A DNA stretch of 32,321 bases from an uncultured Clostridia bacterium (GTDB lineage Bacteria; Bacillota; Clostridia; Oscillospirales; Acutalibacteraceae), in assembly GCA_947589485.1 (NCBI GenBank), contig CANQBK010000020.1:1-32321 (forward strand), written 5' to 3'. Numbering within the stretch: the stretch's first letter is position 1; the number at the start of each line of letters is the position of its first letter. The notes under the pieces were generated by a model. It worked only from the letters and a program-made list of their open reading frames with translations. It was not told where the DNA came from and did no database searches. Both the position numbers and the translations under genes were made by a program. Below, piece after piece: positions 24,011 through 31,793 of this stretch.

Positions 24011-24378
24011 ATGAACAAAGATTTTATACCGCCGGTAAAAGCCCATGCTTTTTGAGAGTATTTCAGATGAGGCTATGTATGAGATAAAGGACGAGCAAAA
24101 TTCCGACCTTGTACCCCCACGAGTTTGTTGACAAAGAAGAAACAAGTCGTTTGATAATGGAGATAATAAATAAACTCTCGGAGGAAAAGCGGCTTGTAAT
24201 ACTGATGTATTACTATCAGGAAATGTCAACTACAGAAATTGCCGAGACACTTGAAATGCCGCTTACGGTTTTGACCTCTATTTTTTCAAAGGCGGCGCAA
24301 GGCGTAAATGCACCCGCGTTTTCGGCAATATCTCAGTCGGTTTTGGGAGCTCCGACAGCAGTAGGAGCAACAGCATGA
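24011..24378 (+). pseudogene. decayed sigma-70 factor gene, once fused to the downstream LRR protein
   Basis: CAGGAGAATTGCA precedes an ATG at 24011 (NKDFIPPVKAHAF, TGA at 24053). Sigma-like sequence goes on in a second frame (SISDEAMYEIKDEQNSD) and a third from about 24109: PHEFVDKEETSRLIMEII, then region-4-like KLSEEKRLVILMYYYQEM and TTEIAETLEMPLTVLTSI, the usual -35-recognition helix-turn-helix, though the last helix has drifted. A Ser/Ala-rich tail ends at a TGA at 24376. That TGA is in frame with the first LRR gene, and the 21 codons between it and ATG 24442 are open. So sigma factor, Ala/Thr linker, TM segment and LRR domain formed one reading frame apart from this stop and the two upstream shifts. 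Confidence 0.65.
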
Positions 24379-24441
24379 ACAACCGCGTTAAACGCGGCAA
24401 GAACGGCGGGAACTACCGCCGCAAAAACAGGAGGAATAAAT

Positions 24442-25788
24442 ATGATCTCTAAAACAACAATGGCAAAAGTAATAGCAGCGGTTTTAGCCGTTGCGGTAGT
24501 TGGGGGCGGTTTGACCGCCACCGGTTGTAATAATCAAAACAATGACAACTATTCACAAACAGTAAATGACAAAGACGAATCGAGCTATAACGACTTTGAA
24601 GACAGCGAAAACTATTCTTCAATTTTTTCAGAAGAGAGCAAAATGTCCGAAATACCCGAAAGCTCTGATGAAGACAACGGAAACAAATCTTCAAACTTTT
24701 CAGAGGAAAGCAAAATGTCCAAAATACCCGAAAGCTCTGATGAAGACAACGGAGGCAATTCTTCCGACATTTCAGAGGAAAGCGAAATACCCGAAAATCC
24801 TGCTTCGGATTTTGAATATACCGCTGAAAATGGCGATGTGACAATTACTAAATATATAGGCAGCAACGAACAGGTACGCATACCGAAAAAAATAGAGGGC
24901 AAGCCTGTTACGAAAATCGGAAAGCAGGCCTTTAAATTATGCACAAGATTAACAAGAATAGATATTCCAAACAGCGTTACTGAAATCGGAGAGGAGGCCT
25001 TTCAATTCTGTATAGATTTAACAATAATAGAAGTTCCCGACAGCGTTACAGAAATTGGAGAAGGGGCATTTTCACACTGCGAAGGGTTAAAAAGCATAAA
25101 AATTTCAAACGCCGTTACGAAAATCGAAAATAATGCCTTTAGAGAATGCGGAAAATTAACAAGCATAAAAATTCCAAACAGCGTTACTGAAATTGGAGAA
25201 TATGCCTTTGACAGCTGCAAAAGCTTAACAAGCATAGAAATTCCCGACGGCGTTACGAAAATTGGAGTATTCACCTTTGCCGCCTGCAAAAACTTAACAA
25301 GCGTAGATATTCCAAACACCGTTACTGAAATCGGTGCTCATGCCTTTGCCAACTGCAACAGCTTAACAAGTGTAGATATTCCCGACAGCGTTACTGAAAT
25401 CGGTAATTCTGCCTTTCACGGTTGCGAAAGCTTAACAAGCATAAAAATTCCAAACAGCGTTACGAAAATTGGAGAGTATACCATTGCCGCCTGCAAAAGC
25501 TTAACAAGCATAGAAATTCCAAACGGCGTTACCGAAATCGGTGATAATGCCTTTTCCAACTGCGACAGCTTAACAAGTGTAGATATTCCAAACAGCGTTA
25601 CGAAAATTGGAGAGTATGCCTTTTCCCACTGCGACAAATTAACAAGCGTAGATATTCCAAGCAGCGTTACTGAAATTGACAAGTACGCATTTAGTGAATG
25701 CTCAAGCGACCTTATAATTAAAGGCAAAGCAGGCTCTGCAGCAGAAACATGCGCGAACGAGGGCGGCTATACATTTAAGACCAATTAA
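24442..25788 (+). CDS. BspA-like leucine-rich repeat (LRR_5) surface protein 1
   Basis: 448-residue protein. AGGAGGAA precedes the ATG. The N-terminus is a signal peptide with lipobox-like TATGC (Cys about 29), so probably a lipoprotein. An acidic Ser/Glu linker with three copies of a SEESKMSxIPESSDEDNG unit follows (residues 58-115). From about residue 125, YTAENGDVTITKYIG opens the repeat domain: about 12 units of 23 residues of the type LTSVDIPNSVTEIGEYAFSNCKS. A capping segment (DLIIKGKAGSAAETCANEGG) ends the protein. BspA-type LRR proteins bind host or polymer ligands at the cell surface. First of five tandem paralogues. Its last 305 bp are identical to those of the next gene. Confidence 0.88.
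   Translation: MISKTTMAKVIAAVLAVAVVGGGLTATGCNNQNNDNYSQTVNDKDESSYNDFEDSENYSSIFSEESKMSEIPESSDEDNGNKSSNFSEESKMSKIPESSDEDNGGNSSDISEESEIPENPASDFEYTAENGDVTITKYIGSNEQVRIPKKIEGKPVTKIGKQAFKLCTRLTRIDIPNSVTEIGEEAFQFCIDLTIIEVPDSVTEIGEGAFSHCEGLKSIKISNAVTKIENNAFRECGKLTSIKIPNSVTEIGEYAFDSCKSLTSIEIPDGVTKIGVFTFAACKNLTSVDIPNTVTEIGAHAFANCNSLTSVDIPDSVTEIGNSAFHGCESLTSIKIPNSVTKIGEYTIAACKSLTSIEIPNGVTEIGDNAFSNCDSLTSVDIPNSVTKIGEYAFSHCDKLTSVDIPSSVTEIDKYAFSECSSDLIIKGKAGSAAETCANEGGYTFKTN
24616..24798 (+). repeat. 72-bp tandem repeats coding the acidic linker of LRR protein 1
   Basis: Units start at 24616, 24688 and 24760 (the third shortened). Each encodes a Ser/Glu/Asp-rich 24-residue spacer. The paralogues downstream have only one unit, so this gene expanded its stalk or the others lost it. 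Confidence 0.8.
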
Positions 25789-25801
25789 AAGCTTACACAG
25801 T
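25497..25801 (+). repeat. 305-bp tract identical to 27578-27882
   Basis: The 3' ends of LRR genes 1 and 2, together with the first bases of the following spacer, read identical base for base (offset 2081). Elsewhere the two genes differ in repeat number and sequence. This indicates recent duplication or gene conversion of the 3' end. Confidence 0.85.
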
Positions 25802-25865
25802 GACAGCCGCTTTAAACGAGGCAAGAACGGCAGGAATTACCGCCGCAAAAACAGGAGGAATAAAT
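25789..25865 (+). repeat. 77-bp spacer with relic linker, copy 1
   Basis: Between LRR genes 1 and 2. Translated in the frame of the following gene it reads TAALNEARTAG then ITAAKTGGIN up to the ATG, the same Ala/Thr-rich linker seen between the sigma relic and LRR gene 1. The AGGAGGAA ribosome-binding site is part of the K-T-G-G-I-N codons. A GTG at 25800 is in frame, but the GGAGG argues for ATG 25866. Confidence 0.85.
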
Positions 25866-27869
25866 ATGACATCCAAAACAACAACGGCAAAGGTAATAGC
25901 GGCGGTAGTTTGCTTCGGTGTGACCGCCGCAGTTATAATAAACAAAAACAACAGCAACAATTCACAAACAATATATAAGAAAAATAATAAAGATAAAGCG
26001 GACAATAACGGCTCTAAAAACAGCGGAAACTATTCTTCAAACCTTTCAGAGGAAAGCGAATTGCCCGAAAGTCCTGCCTTGGATTTTGAATATACCGTTG
26101 AAAACAATGAGGTGACAATTACTAAATATATAGGCAGCGACACACAGGTACGCATACCCGAAAAAATAGAGAGCAAGTCTGTTACTGAAATCGGCAATGA
26201 GGCCTTTTGCTACTGCAACAACTTAAAAAACGTAACTATTCCAAGCAGCGTTACGAGAATTGGCAATTATGCCTTTGACATCTGCAAAAGATTAACCGAC
26301 ATAAATGTAAGCATTAATAATCCGTTATATTCCTCGCAGGACGGCGTCCTTTTTAACAAAGACAAAACAACTTTAATTTGCTATCCCACAGGAAAAGAAA
26401 ACACATTATACACTATTCACAACAGCGTTACTTACATCAGCGATTATTCCTTTTCCAACTGCACAAGCTTAACAAGCGTAGATATTCCAAACAGTGTTAC
26501 TGAAATCGGTGATAAAGCCTTTTACAACTGCTACAGCTTAACAAGCGTAACTATTCCCGACGGCGTTACTAAAATCGGAGAAAAGGCCTTTGACTACTGC
26601 AAAAGCTTAACAAGTGTAACTATTCCCACCGGCGTTACGAAAATCGGAAAGCAGGCCTTTTACAGATGCAAAAGCTTAACAAGCATAGATATTCCAAACA
26701 ACGTTACTGAAATTGGTATTGCTGCCTTTGCCATTTGCACAAGCTTAACCGACATAAATGTAAGCAGTAATAATCCGTTGTATTCCTCGCAGGACGGTGT
26801 CCTTTTTAACAAAGACAAAACAACTTTAATTTGCTATCCCGCAGGAAAAGAAAACACATTATACACTATTCCCAACAGCGTTACTAAAATTGGAGAATAT
26901 GCCTTTGATAGATGCTCAGGCTTAATAAGCATAGAAATTCCCGACAGCGTTATGAAAATTGGAGGATATGCCTTTTGCTACTGCAAAAGATTAACAAGCG
27001 TAGATATTCCAAACAGCGTTACTGAAATTGGCGATTATGCCTTTTGCTACTGCAAAAGATTAACAAGCATAGAAATTCCCGACAGCGTTACGAAAATTGG
27101 AGGATATGCCTTTTTCTACTGCGACAGCTTAAAAAGCATAACTATTCCAAGCAGCGTTACGAGAATTGGCAATTATGCCTTTGCCGTCTGCAAAAGCTTA
27201 ACCTACATAAATGTAAGCAGTAACAATCCGTTGTATTCCTCGCAAGACGGCGTCCTTTTTAACAAAGACAAAACAACTTTAATTTGCTATCCCGCAGGAA
27301 AAGAAAACACATTATACATTATTCCCAACAGCGTTACGGAAATCGGTAATGATGCCTTTTCTGAATGTTCAAGCCTAACAAGCGTAACTATTCCCGACGG
27401 CATTACTAAAATCGGCAATGATGCCTTTTCTGAATGTTCAAGCTTAACAAGCGTAACTATTCCCGACAGCATTACGGAAATCGGAGATGATGCCTTTTTC
27501 AGCTGTAAAAGCTTAACAAGCGTAACTATTCCCGACGGCGTTACTCAAATCGGTAATGGTGCCTTTTCTGAATGCTCAAGCTTAACAAGCATAGAAATTC
27601 CAAACGGCGTTACCGAAATCGGTGATAATGCCTTTTCCAACTGCGACAGCTTAACAAGTGTAGATATTCCAAACAGCGTTACGAAAATTGGAGAGTATGC
27701 CTTTTCCCACTGCGACAAATTAACAAGCGTAGATATTCCAAGCAGCGTTACTGAAATTGACAAGTACGCATTTAGTGAATGCTCAAGCGACCTTATAATT
27801 AAAGGCAAAGCAGGCTCTGCAGCAGAAACATGCGCGAACGAGGGCGGCTATACATTTAAGACCAATTAA
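25866..27869 (+). CDS. BspA-like LRR surface protein 2
   Basis: 667 residues from the ATG at 25866 (an in-frame GTG at 25800 is ignored because it belongs to the spacer linker). The N-terminal hydrophobic run AKVIAAVVCFGVTAAVII lacks both a lipobox and an obvious cleavage site and is followed by Asn/Lys-rich sequence, so it is probably a signal anchor rather than a lipoprotein signal as in paralogues 1 and 5. The extracellular part has about 22 LRR_5 units of 23 residues, punctuated by three 'island' inserts of the type NPLYSSQDGVLFNKDKTTL-ICYPAGKENTLY typical of BspA proteins. The C-terminal cap is identical to protein 1. Likely a surface ligand-binding protein. Confidence 0.88.
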   Translation: MTSKTTTAKVIAAVVCFGVTAAVIINKNNSNNSQTIYKKNNKDKADNNGSKNSGNYSSNLSEESELPESPALDFEYTVENNEVTITKYIGSDTQVRIPEKIESKSVTEIGNEAFCYCNNLKNVTIPSSVTRIGNYAFDICKRLTDINVSINNPLYSSQDGVLFNKDKTTLICYPTGKENTLYTIHNSVTYISDYSFSNCTSLTSVDIPNSVTEIGDKAFYNCYSLTSVTIPDGVTKIGEKAFDYCKSLTSVTIPTGVTKIGKQAFYRCKSLTSIDIPNNVTEIGIAAFAICTSLTDINVSSNNPLYSSQDGVLFNKDKTTLICYPAGKENTLYTIPNSVTKIGEYAFDRCSGLISIEIPDSVMKIGGYAFCYCKRLTSVDIPNSVTEIGDYAFCYCKRLTSIEIPDSVTKIGGYAFFYCDSLKSITIPSSVTRIGNYAFAVCKSLTYINVSSNNPLYSSQDGVLFNKDKTTLICYPAGKENTLYIIPNSVTEIGNDAFSECSSLTSVTIPDGITKIGNDAFSECSSLTSVTIPDSITEIGDDAFFSCKSLTSVTIPDGVTQIGNGAFSECSSLTSIEIPNGVTEIGDNAFSNCDSLTSVDIPNSVTKIGEYAFSHCDKLTSVDIPSSVTEIDKYAFSECSSDLIIKGKAGSAAETCANEGGYTFKTN

Positions 27870-27882
27870 AAGCTTACACAGT
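27578..27882 (+). repeat. 305-bp tract identical to 25497-25801
   Basis: Partner of the identical tract at the end of LRR gene 1. The identity extends through the stop codon into the spacer. Confidence 0.85.
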
Positions 27883-27946
27883 AACAGCCGCTTTAAACGA
27901 GGCAAGAACGGCAGGAATTACCGCCGCAAAAACAGGAGGAATAAAT
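27870..27946 (+). repeat. 77-bp spacer with relic linker, copy 2
   Basis: Differs from copy 1 by a single base seen by eye (GTGACAG to GTAACAG), which removes the in-frame GTG. The linker codons and GGAGG are intact. The length is exactly the same. Confidence 0.85.
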
Positions 27947-29635
27947 ATGATATCCAAAACAACAATGGCAACGGTAATAGCAGCGGTAGTTTGCTTCGGT
28001 GTGACCGCCGCAGTTATAATAAACAAAAACAATAGCAACAATTCACAAACAATATATAAGAAAAATAATAAAGATAAAGCGGACAATAACGGCTCTAAAG
28101 ACAACGGAGGCAATTCTTCCGACATTTCAGAGGAAAGCGAAATGCTCGAAAGCCCTGCTTCGGATTTTGAATATACCGTTGAAAACGGCAAGGTGACAAT
28201 TACCAAATATATAGGCAGCGACACACAGGTACGCATACCCGAAAAAATAGAGGGCAAGTCTGTTACTAAAATCGGAGAGCACGCCTTTTACAACTGCTAC
28301 AACTTAACAAGCGTAGATATTCCAAACAGCGTTACGAAAATCGGAAAGAATGCCTTTGACAGTTGCACAAACTTAACAAGCATAGATATTCCAAACGGCG
28401 TCACTAAAATCGGTAATGAGGTCTTTTCCGAATGCTCAAGCTTAACAAGCGTATATATTCCCGACAGCGTTAATGAAATTGGTATTGATGCCTTTGACAT
28501 CTGCAAAAGATTAACCGACATAAATGTAAGCAGTGATAATCCGTTATATTCCTCGCAGGACGGCGTCCTTTTTAACAAAGACAAAACAACTTTAATTTGC
28601 TATCCCGCAGGAAAAGAAAACACATCATATAGTATTCCCAACAGCGTTACGGAAATCGGTAATGAAGCCTTTTCTGAATGCTCAAGCCTAACAAGCGTAA
28701 CTATTCCCGCCGGCGTTACGGAAATCGGCAATGATACCTTTTGCTACTGCAACAACTTAAAAAGCGTAACTATTCCAAGCAGCATTACGAGAATTGGCAA
28801 TTATGCCTTTGACAGCTGCACAAGCTTAACAAGCATAGATATTCCAAACAGCATTACGAGAATTGGCAATTATGCCTTTGACAGCTGCACAAGCTTAACA
28901 AGCGTAGAAATTCCCGACAGCGTTACTGAATTTGGTATTGCTGCCTTTGCCATTTGCAAAAGATTAACCGACATAAATGTAAGCAGTAATAATCCGTTGT
29001 TTTCCTCGCAGGAAGGCGTCCTTTTTAACAAAGACAAAACAACTTTAATTTGCTATCCCGCAGGAAAAGAAAACACATCATACACTATTCCCAACAGCGT
29101 TACTGAAATCGGTATTGCCGCCTTTAACTGCTGTACAAGCTTAACAAGCGTAATTATTCCTGACGGCATTACTAAAATCGGCAATAATGCCTTTTCTTAC
29201 TGCACAAGTTTAACAAGCGTAACTATTCCCGACAGCGTTACTGAAATCGGACATGATGCCTTTTTCAGCTGTAAAAGCTTAACAAGCGTAACTATTCCCG
29301 ACGGTGTTACTAAAATCGGAGAATATGCCTTTGATAGATGCTCAGGCTTAATAAGCATAACTATTCCAAGCAGCGTTACTGAAATCGGTATTGCCGCCTT
29401 TAACTGCTGTACAAGCTTAACAAGCGTAGATATTCCAAACAGCGTCACGAAAATCGAAAAAAAGGCCTTTCAAAAGTGCACAAGCTTAACAAGCGTAAAT
29501 ATTCCCGACAGCGTTACGAAAATCGGCAAATACGCATTTAATGCATGTTCAAGCGGCCTTATAATTAAAGGCAAAGCGGGTTCTGCCGCAGAAGCATACG
29601 CGAACGATAACGGTTTTAAATTTGTGACCGATTAA
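27947..29635 (+). CDS. BspA-like LRR surface protein 3
   Basis: 562 residues from the ATG at 27947 behind AGGAGGAA. Same signal-anchor type N-terminus as proteins 2 and 4 (VIAAVVCFGVTAAVII), one copy of the acidic DNGGNSSDISEESEM stalk, about 18 LRR_5 units and two NPL(Y/F)SSQ(D/E)GVLFNKD islands. The C-terminal cap is a different allele from proteins 1 and 2 (AEAYANDNGFKFVTD). Long stretches are identical to protein 4, but two repeat units (46 residues) present in protein 4 are absent here. Surface location and ligand binding are family knowledge. Confidence 0.87.
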   Translation: MISKTTMATVIAAVVCFGVTAAVIINKNNSNNSQTIYKKNNKDKADNNGSKDNGGNSSDISEESEMLESPASDFEYTVENGKVTITKYIGSDTQVRIPEKIEGKSVTKIGEHAFYNCYNLTSVDIPNSVTKIGKNAFDSCTNLTSIDIPNGVTKIGNEVFSECSSLTSVYIPDSVNEIGIDAFDICKRLTDINVSSDNPLYSSQDGVLFNKDKTTLICYPAGKENTSYSIPNSVTEIGNEAFSECSSLTSVTIPAGVTEIGNDTFCYCNNLKSVTIPSSITRIGNYAFDSCTSLTSIDIPNSITRIGNYAFDSCTSLTSVEIPDSVTEFGIAAFAICKRLTDINVSSNNPLFSSQEGVLFNKDKTTLICYPAGKENTSYTIPNSVTEIGIAAFNCCTSLTSVIIPDGITKIGNNAFSYCTSLTSVTIPDSVTEIGHDAFFSCKSLTSVTIPDGVTKIGEYAFDRCSGLISITIPSSVTEIGIAAFNCCTSLTSVDIPNSVTKIEKKAFQKCTSLTSVNIPDSVTKIGKYAFNACSSGLIIKGKAGSAAEAYANDNGFKFVTD

Positions 29636-29712
29636 AAGCTTACACAGTGACAGCCGCTTTAAACGAGGCAAGAACGGCAGGAATTACCGCCGCAAAAACA
29701 GGAGGAATAAAT
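29636..29712 (+). repeat. 77-bp spacer with relic linker, copy 3
   Basis: Identical by eye to copy 1, including the in-frame GTG at 29647. It leads into the ATG at 29713. Confidence 0.85.
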
Positions 29713-31716
29713 ATGACATCCAAAACAACAACGGCAAAGGTAATAGCGGCGGTAGTTTGCTTCGGTGTGACCGCCGCAGTTATAATAAACAAAAACAACA
29801 GCAACAATTCACAAACAATATATAAGAAAAATAATAAAGATAAAGCGAACAATAACGGCTCTAAAGACAACGGAGGCAATTCTTCCGACATTTCAGAGGA
29901 AAGCAAAATGCCCGAAAGCCCTGCCTCGGATTTTGAATATACCGTTGAAAACGGTGAGGTGACAATTACTAAATATATAGGCAGCGTCACACAGGTACGC
30001 ATACCCGAAAAAATTGAGGGCAAGCCTGTTACGGAAATCGGAGAGCATGCCTTTTCCTTCTGCAAAGAATTGACAAGAATAGAAATTTCAAACAGCGTTA
30101 CTGAAATCGGTGAGTATGCCTTTTTCAGCTGCGAAAGTTTAACAAGCGTAACTATTCTCGCCGGCGTTACGGAAATCGGTAATTATGTCTTTTCCAACTG
30201 CGACAAATTAGCAAACGTAGATATTCCAAACGGCGTCACTAAAATCGGTAATGAGGCCTTTTCTGAATGCACAAGCTTAACAAGCGTAGATATTCCCGAC
30301 AGCGTTACTGAAATTGGTATTGATGCCTTTGACATCTGCAAAAGATTAACCGACATAAATGTAAGCAGTGATAATCCGTTATATTCCTCGCAGGACGGCG
30401 TCCTTTTTAACAAAGACAAAACAACTTTAATTTGCTATCCCGCAGGAAAAGAAAACACATCATATAGTATTCCCAACAGCGTTACGGAAATCGGTAATGA
30501 AGCCTTTTCTGAATGCTCAAGCCTAACAAGCGTAACTATTCCCGCCGGCGTTACGGAAATCGGCAATGAGGCCTTTTGCTACTGCAACAACTTAAAAAGC
30601 GTAACTATTTCAAGCAGCGTTACGAGAATTGGCAATTATGCCTTTACCTTCTGCACAAACTTAACAAGCATAAATATTCCAAATGGCATTACTGAAATCG
30701 GCAATGATACCTTTTGCTACTGCAACAACTTAAAAAGCGTAACTATTCCAAGCAGCATTACGAGAATTGGCAATTATGCCTTTGACAGCTGCACAAGCTT
30801 AACAAGCATAGATATTCCAAACAGCATTACGAGAATTGGCAATTATGCCTTTGACAGCTGCACAAGCTTAACAAGCGTAGAAATTCCCGACAGCGTTACT
30901 GAATTTGGTATTGCTGCCTTTGCCATTTGCAAAAGATTAACCGACATAAATGTAAGCAGTAATAATCCGTTGTTTTCCTCGCAGGAAGGCGTCCTTTTTA
31001 ACAAAGACAAAACAACTTTAATTTGCTATCCCGCAGGAAAAGAAAACACATCATACACTATTCCCAACAGCGTTACTGAAATCGGTAATGATGCCTTTTC
31101 TGAATGTTCAAACTTAACAAGCGTAACTATTCCCGCCGGCGTTACGAAAATCGGTAATGATGCCTTTTCTGAATGCTCAAGCTTAACAAGCGTATATATT
31201 CCCGACAGCGTTAATGAAATCGGCGATTATGCCTTTTTCAGCTGCACAAACTTAACAAGCATAGATATTCAAAACGGCATTACTGAAATCGGCAATGAGA
31301 CCTTTTGCTACTGCAACAACTTAAAAAGCGTAACTATTCCAAGCAGTGTTACGAGAATTGGCAATTATGCCTTTGCCGTCTGCAAAAGCTTAACAAACAT
31401 AAATGTAAACAGTGATAATCCGTTGTTTTGCTCACAGGACGGCGTCCTTTTTAACAAAGACAAAACAACTTTAATTTGCTATCCCGCAGGAAAAGAAAAC
31501 ACATTATACAGTATTCCAAACAGCCTTACTGAAATCGGTAATTGTGCATTTTTGAGCTGCAAAAATTTAACAAGCGTAACTATTCCCGACAGCGTTACGA
31601 AAATCGGCAAGTACGCATTTAATCAATGCTCAAGCGACCTTATAATTAAAGGCAAGACAGGCTCTGCCGCAGAAACATACGCTAATGATAACGGCTTTAA
31701 ATTTATGACCGATTAA
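29713..31716 (+). CDS. BspA-like LRR surface protein 4
   Basis: 667 residues, the same length as protein 2 but with a different repeat order. The start at ATG 29713 is set by AGGAGGAA; the in-frame GTG at 29647 lies in the spacer. Signal-anchor N-terminus, DNGGNSSDISEESKM stalk, about 22 LRR_5 units and three islands (one reading NPLFCSQDGVLFNKD). The cap resembles protein 3 (AETYANDNGFKFMTD). Blocks around 30326-30570 and 30704-31080 match 28491-28730 and 28731-29107 of gene 3 almost exactly, with 138 bp (two units) extra between them. It is a mosaic made by recombination among the paralogues. Confidence 0.88.
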   Translation: MTSKTTTAKVIAAVVCFGVTAAVIINKNNSNNSQTIYKKNNKDKANNNGSKDNGGNSSDISEESKMPESPASDFEYTVENGEVTITKYIGSVTQVRIPEKIEGKPVTEIGEHAFSFCKELTRIEISNSVTEIGEYAFFSCESLTSVTILAGVTEIGNYVFSNCDKLANVDIPNGVTKIGNEAFSECTSLTSVDIPDSVTEIGIDAFDICKRLTDINVSSDNPLYSSQDGVLFNKDKTTLICYPAGKENTSYSIPNSVTEIGNEAFSECSSLTSVTIPAGVTEIGNEAFCYCNNLKSVTISSSVTRIGNYAFTFCTNLTSINIPNGITEIGNDTFCYCNNLKSVTIPSSITRIGNYAFDSCTSLTSIDIPNSITRIGNYAFDSCTSLTSVEIPDSVTEFGIAAFAICKRLTDINVSSNNPLFSSQEGVLFNKDKTTLICYPAGKENTSYTIPNSVTEIGNDAFSECSNLTSVTIPAGVTKIGNDAFSECSSLTSVYIPDSVNEIGDYAFFSCTNLTSIDIQNGITEIGNETFCYCNNLKSVTIPSSVTRIGNYAFAVCKSLTNINVNSDNPLFCSQDGVLFNKDKTTLICYPAGKENTLYSIPNSLTEIGNCAFLSCKNLTSVTIPDSVTKIGKYAFNQCSSDLIIKGKTGSAAETYANDNGFKFMTD

Positions 31717-31793
31717 AAACTTACACAGTGACAGCCGCGTTAAACGCGGCAAGAACGGCGAGAATTAACGCCGCAAAAACAGGAGGAATAAAT
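31717..31793 (+). repeat. 77-bp spacer with relic linker, copy 4 (diverged)
   Basis: Same length and linker frame as the other spacers but with several changes: GCGTTAAACGCGGC as in the sigma-LRR junction at 24387-24402, and GGCGAGAATTAACGCC with a paired change in the second inverted repeat. It leads to the ATG at 31794. Confidence 0.8.

Noticed and set aside
25800-25865. GTG start extending LRR protein 2 (and 29647 for protein 4) by 22 residues
   Set aside because: The GTG lies in the conserved spacer; copy 2 of the spacer has GTA instead, and GGAGG is placed for the ATG.
24449-30419. Many long antisense open frames across the LRR genes
   Set aside because: They mirror the repeat periodicity of the plus-strand genes, lack start signals, and encode only complement-of-LRR repeats.
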